A stretch of DNA of 23,407 bases from CBDVBZ01 sp965372355 (GTDB lineage: Bacteria; Krumholzibacteriota; Krumholzibacteriia; WVZY01), in contig CBDVBZ010000049.1 of the NCBI GenBank assembly GCA_965372355.1, positions 1 through 23,407 of the forward strand, written 5' to 3'. Every line of letters begins with the position of its first letter. Position 1 is the first letter of the stretch. The notes under the pieces were generated by a model. It did not search any database and was not told the DNA's origin. It was given only the letters and a program-made list of their open reading frames with translations. Below, piece by piece: positions 21,601 through 23,407 of this stretch. The position numbers and the translations under genes were made by a program.

Positions 21601-23407
21601 GGATACCAAACCGGGGTTGCTGTTGCTCTGGATCGTGAATGACAGGGCGCTGCCATCCTCGATGTCGGTGAACACCGTGTTCAGATCTCGATAGTTGTCA
21701 ATCGGAGCATTGTCTTCGGTCACCGTCGTATCCGCGATGGCGGAGGCTACGGTCGGTGCTTCGTTGACCTCGAAGGCGAAACCAAAGGGTGCGGAATCAA
21801 CGGAAGACAGCAGTGTCTCCAACGGAGCGCCCGAGTTTGCCATCGTCCAGGTCGCGCCGTCGTACGTGGCTGCGTAGAGATCCAAGTTCGAGTCCGAGAA
21901 GATGACCATCAGCTTGTCGGTGTCGCTGAATGACGCCAACTGAACGGACTCCGTGAAGCCCTTTCCCGTCACGAGCTCATCCGCCTGGATCACCCAACCA
22001 CTTCCCTCGGTCCAACGTGCCCAGTCCAACGTTCCCGTTTGATTATCCGGATACACGACCACCGCCGTTCCCGACTTGCCAACCCATCCCACGGCGCCGG
22101 CAAAATCGCCGGTTCCGCCGTCGTTCACGTCCCAACTCTGAGAATCGTACTCACCGCCGTCGACCCACGAAGAGCCGTTCCACATGGCGAGCCCCAGCCG
22201 CTCGACGCCGTCACCCATGTCAAAGGCGCCGATTGCGATCCTCTGGCCGGATGGCTCCGAAGCGAGGTCGATAAAGTGCGATTCACCGTTGGACGGCGAC
22301 GAGGCGATTGGCGCTGCGGCAGACCATGTGTTGCCGCCCGCGGCTCTCGTCGAGTACCAGAAGCCCGGCGATGAGTCGTGCCCCCAGGCGACCATCGAGT
22401 TGCCGGTGCTTTCCTCGTACGCCAAATCGAACACCCGGTTGCTCACCGTGCCGGTCGAGGGGTTACGTTTGACATTCGTCTCGATGACGTCCGCTGAGCC
22501 AGTGAGCCACTGGACGCCGTCCCAGACGATTGCTACGAGATCGGAATTTGCATCGACATAAGCGAGCGTGATTTCGTTCGTCCCCGGGCGGCGTTCCAGC
22601 TCCACCCACAGCACCGTTCCGGTGTTTGGATCTGGATTTGGCCCGGCACCATCGTTCAACGGAAGGAGCGTCTCGACTGACCAAGCGCCTGCGCTGCGAG
22701 TTCGGTAGACCGGCGTGGCGGAATTGTCCGAGTAGACGACCAGTGCCTCACCGGTCACGTGTTCGTATTCGATATCGAAGCCACGTTTGTCGGCGTTGGC
22801 ATTCGCAATAGCTGTCGAGGACCAGTCGACGGTCCAGGTCGCCCCGGACCAACGCAGGAGGTCCAAGTCCGAGCCAGCCCCCGTGTCCGATAGCACGCCG
22901 ACGAGTTCCTCGTCACCCGCCGGAGAGATCTTGTTGACGACAAACTTGATGACGCTATTGGCCGTTGTTGTGGATACCTCGGGCAGCCAGGATCCAAGTG
23001 ACTCGTCCCAGTTACGACTCCGGACCTCGGCGACGGTTCCCTCGCCGAATGACAGACGGGCATCGCCGTAGGCAAGCGAGGACACGGCTACGAGGAGTGT
23101 GTCTCGCTCCGATTGGAAACCTGAATCGGTAGCCCTGATGATAATTGAGGCAATGCCGCTTTGACCGCCCGCAAAGCTCAAGTCCAGCGCACTATCGGCA
23201 TCGATCGTTGCCGTGACTAGCCCCGGGTTGCTGTTGCTCTCGATGCTGAATGCCAGCGCGCCGCCGTCTTCGATGTCTGTAAAGACATTATTGAGATCCC
23301 GATAGTTATCAATGGGGACGTTGTCTTCGCTGACCGTCGTATCGGGAATGGCACTAGCTAGTGTCGGTGGAGCGGCATGCACCCCACACACCCAGAAAAG
23401 CGAGAAA
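15622..23407 (-). CDS. Giant multi-domain secreted/surface protein (5' end outside the window)
   Basis: 2594 residues are visible and the gene continues beyond the right edge. A GTG at 23391 could be called as a start, but the codons before it encode FSLFW, and FSLFWVCGVHA reads as the end of a signal peptide cleaved before APPTL. Domains in order: cadherin-like module (about 23080-23370); beta-propeller-like stretch with five [LIA]xWxGxxW-type repeats (about 21800-23060); second cadherin-like module (about 21460-21765); three super-repeats of about 310 residues (about 18255-21115), each ending in V.S.(N/D)DGP.D and carrying D-rich calcium-loop-like segments; a CARDB-like Ig domain (about 17890-18215); further beta domains with SNDG/TNDG ends; and a C-terminal FlgD-like domain starting at TNYPNPF (about 15625-15925). 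The probable role is adhesion, a surface layer or an extracellular scaffold. The PorV-like gene follows with a 4-bp overlap. Confidence 0.85.
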   Translation of the reverse strand, partial: FSLFWVCGVHAAPPTLASAIPDTTVSEDNVPIDNYRDLNNVFTDIEDGGALAFSIESNSNPGLVTATIDADSALDLSFAGGQSGIASIIIRATDSGFQSERDTLLVAVSSLAYGDARLSFGEGTVAEVRSRNWDESLGSWLPEVSTTTANSVIKFVVNKISPAGDEELVGVLSDTGAGSDLDLLRWSGATWTVDWSSTAIANANADKRGFDIEYEHVTGEALVVYSDNSATPVYRTRSAGAWSVETLLPLNDGAGPNPDPNTGTVLWVELERRPGTNEITLAYVDANSDLVAIVWDGVQWLTGSADVIETNVKRNPSTGTVSNRVFDLAYEESTGNSMVAWGHDSSPGFWYSTRAAGGNTWSAAAPIASSPSNGESHFIDLASEPSGQRIAIGAFDMGDGVERLGLAMWNGSSWVDGGEYDSQSWDVNDGGTGDFAGAVGWVGKSGTAVVVYPDNQTGTLDWARWTEGSGWVIQADELVTGKGFTESVQLASFSDTDKLMVIFSDSNLDLYAATYDGATWTMANSGAPLETLLSSVDSAPFGFAFEVNEAPTVASAIADTTVTEDNAPIDNYRDLNTVFTDIEDGSALSFTIQSNSNPGLVSVVIDADSALDLAFTPEQSGGATIVVRATDSGSSWIEDTVIVSVITGPALIDSAATSYPTETFVADPALALRIGLNNLTTVGVMLDTTSSIVLSDSSTTYSARLANPTYIPPDARGFTVTFVAAPVSAALTAEASYDFKLLLQGVDDNALTYADTLLTLGRNSIFIDVPKVNVSAIPLQTEPVQPGTRNRELLALHFESEYATDRSLDTLVIYNFSSGPGSQAQLDNEVETLYVFDDVDSSLGLSGPDTLVAQGNLASGRATFVTAGGWRVPGASGRALVVTADIDSFAARDSDRVDAALVSPYDVVFEAGTVVEQDFSPIDPLNSFGNLVVDGMVSHQVGLASLSADTLYAGTSDIWLLTIDIPQNGYEGDTLTSLSIKDYAVDFAPGDFAAVRLYRDDGNTIFDPGTDTPLGVLAYSGDRHEISGLSEALTGSTRFFIAVDVDPAAVTGHHSRPGVPVDGIDVVSGNDGPTDAALVSGKPFIIINVETIDIAGLPLTPMSTHPGDRDIPLLSLSIANHSLQNVELDTLTLINTSTGPGAQIDLDNTLAAVNIYKDNGNGTLDGSDVLLVEELSFAGGLLTALDVNFDFTPGETKYVLVTADIDSTCARDGDIAQIELATSGGLGFDKVIPVVGAFPLATPTPRDIDGMMAFQVAIYPRTDSLVVASGNDLLMLDFGIPANGYEVDTLTGLYIENQGTATTEHFDTLTLYSDGGDGVFDAGQGDDVRIGDLIEDLAKPGGRAFKTDALSVPLIATCGNHTRFYLVSDIDLDYSVGGSIQFSIPTMGIVVASDDDGPIDSDVMDPVTQLIPKPDGLTVFPYSVGDKSVYAMSTDNLNYGVGFYNGYAVPLLLDEIKLFQIGTATASNIDSLYVYADVDSNGLFDPALDIRLTSLPSNGATFTFSDLNLDLLPRSVSYIFVSYDVPLASTDGVSVDLQLFDVPSLIVQPAGIDILGEFPINSPGVDITDGMIAAQIATSTAPAVTAAANDLDVLATSMTIPSNGIRTDVLNTVEVRNTGTAAVGTDITGMRLWKETGGNPVEFDPSDDTPLGWLVWNGSTWASTLPISEPIPLSGLRTYVTFTVSATPTDGATVQVEIPIGGIQVESGNDGPIDRPITNPALQEISTDPLIATLTADRATYTVGQSIALTMRVRNEGADTLTGVTPSALSASGSGGVIFSSGPTPVSLDLLPGQDTTFVWAYVAQAAGDVELCASARTADNFTVSQSSCTGVFEIQNRASGIPVAISNLAPATANRDQNAVRLFDLTIDYQSGDTTSAPLDVGALRITVEDGSGAPIPPNQIMENAILTDQNGTPFVLSVVDSTNPLDLVLQNPITIQPGEVATIVAECDIVSLAGFTPFRVRIEALGNISVVDSNDGAVITATSSNSFPWQSTLITINTPADSLLVASTSGRTIHANTGQNDLAVFSVDLLSPGTPNTAREILTDLTFGFADTTGMQIVPNSVIRQITLRSGPQTLAISNFIPSTGSSVDINLATPLILTPGVQGTIDVLVDLRNLPMGDGFQLHIDGPAAVVARDINTSKLVTVAAPNPASQDFPIGSDIIVFQSAASGMLASYVDRMPQSLLPSTTGIPVMDITLTHPDSSASSSLQIDSMSLEFRTSSGSPLYPGDYFSSLTIMNGADTVSVVSSLSSITSIAECAFVTPVPIDPATSEILSVYLTSKSFLTSGDLEIRLDRQDLAVFDTNDGGRITVISGAFPFVAGPADLLLQSNQVLVGLTSRLPANVSALQTGTPAFDLLIQNGAAQGLTDTGARTLRVEVQDPQGAVMDPTELLSGAALSTSAGTTVDGVVGSTEIVFNVPDGVVITPSGQTDTLGVTLDIQTDLGNVNFRLALADATSIDVVELGTQSAVSVATINGQDFPLYTNFGHILGTSVESSFTNYPNPFAAGREGTTITYYLDQRSTVTLRLFTLWGAPVKTLLDGQTLDAGLHQNTVWDGRNGGGDTVNNGVYHLVLEINAVNGSHKTIRRKVGVIR
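18255..21115 (-). repeat. Three A-B super-repeats inside the giant protein
   Basis: Three units lie at about 20180-21115, 19200-20145 and 18255-19170 (protein order from high to low coordinates). The A half has a PG-R-(E/D) and LDTL pattern in the first two units and is more divergent in the third. The B half begins DGMVSHQVGL, DGMMAFQVAI or DGMIAAQIAT and continues with IP.NG.. and an LT.L strand. Each unit closes with SGNDGPTD, SDDDGPID or SGNDGPID. The units are diverged at DNA level, so the expansion is old. Confidence 0.7.
21460..23370 (-). repeat. Duplicated cadherin-like module in the giant gene
   Basis: Two modules of about 95 residues, at about 23080-23370 and 21460-21765, share most residues, for example DNYRDLN, VFTDIEDG, SNSNPGLV, IDADSALDL and RATDSG. 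At DNA level a run of about 25 bases is identical (21571-21595 and 23182-23206) and much of the rest is nearly so. The two copies bracket the beta-propeller-like region. Confidence 0.85.

Noticed and set aside
23389..23391. GTG as the true start of the giant gene
   Set aside because: The frame continues to the window edge with hydrophobic codons that fit a signal-peptide core, so the start lies outside the window.

Overview
The window looks like a fragment of a bacterial genome of moderately high G+C. The best guess for its source is an uncultured lineage of the FCB (Fibrobacteres-Chlorobi-Bacteroidetes) group or a neighbouring candidate phylum. Three things suggest this: a giant secreted protein ending in a YPNPF/FlgD-like C-terminal domain, a PorV/PorQ-like outer-membrane protein fused to TPR repeats, and a complete DNA topoisomerase VI, which is standard in archaea but patchy in bacteria. 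The lineage is inferred from gene content only. No rRNA, tRNA, CRISPR array, IS element or phage gene is visible.

Layout. Positions 1-544 are non-coding or unassigned and hold two sets of direct repeats. Two minus-strand genes follow (545-3207), encoding proteins with a pilin-like N-terminal membrane helix: a GspH/FimT-like minor pseudopilin and a large PilX-like protein with a CxxC zinc-knuckle pair. They lie downstream of a very good sigma-54 promoter match and a 27-bp palindrome. Reading the other way from the same intergenic region, behind a TTGACA-17-TAGTAT promoter, are top6B and top6A. Convergent to these is an AhpD-like peroxidase-family gene (6667-7215). It appears broken by one in-frame TGA, but the TGA falls exactly on the second cysteine of the CxxC redox motif. 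It is followed by a hairpin whose loop and distance from the TGA match the E. coli fdhF SECIS as I remember it. I read it as a selenoprotein, and it is the most interesting item in the window. Diverging from it is a Lon-like protease gene (COG1067 type) with its own sigma-70-type promoter, overlapping queG (epoxyqueuosine reductase).

The remaining half (10977-23407, minus strand) is a tightly packed operon running in from the right edge. In order it encodes a giant multi-domain surface or secreted protein (5' end outside the window), a PorV-like beta-barrel/TPR protein (ATGA overlap), a membrane HAMP-SpoIIE phosphatase fused to an RsbW-like ATPase domain (11-bp overlap), and a STAS anti-sigma-factor antagonist (1-bp gap). 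The arrangement suggests that a cell-envelope or export function and a partner-switching signalling module are made together.
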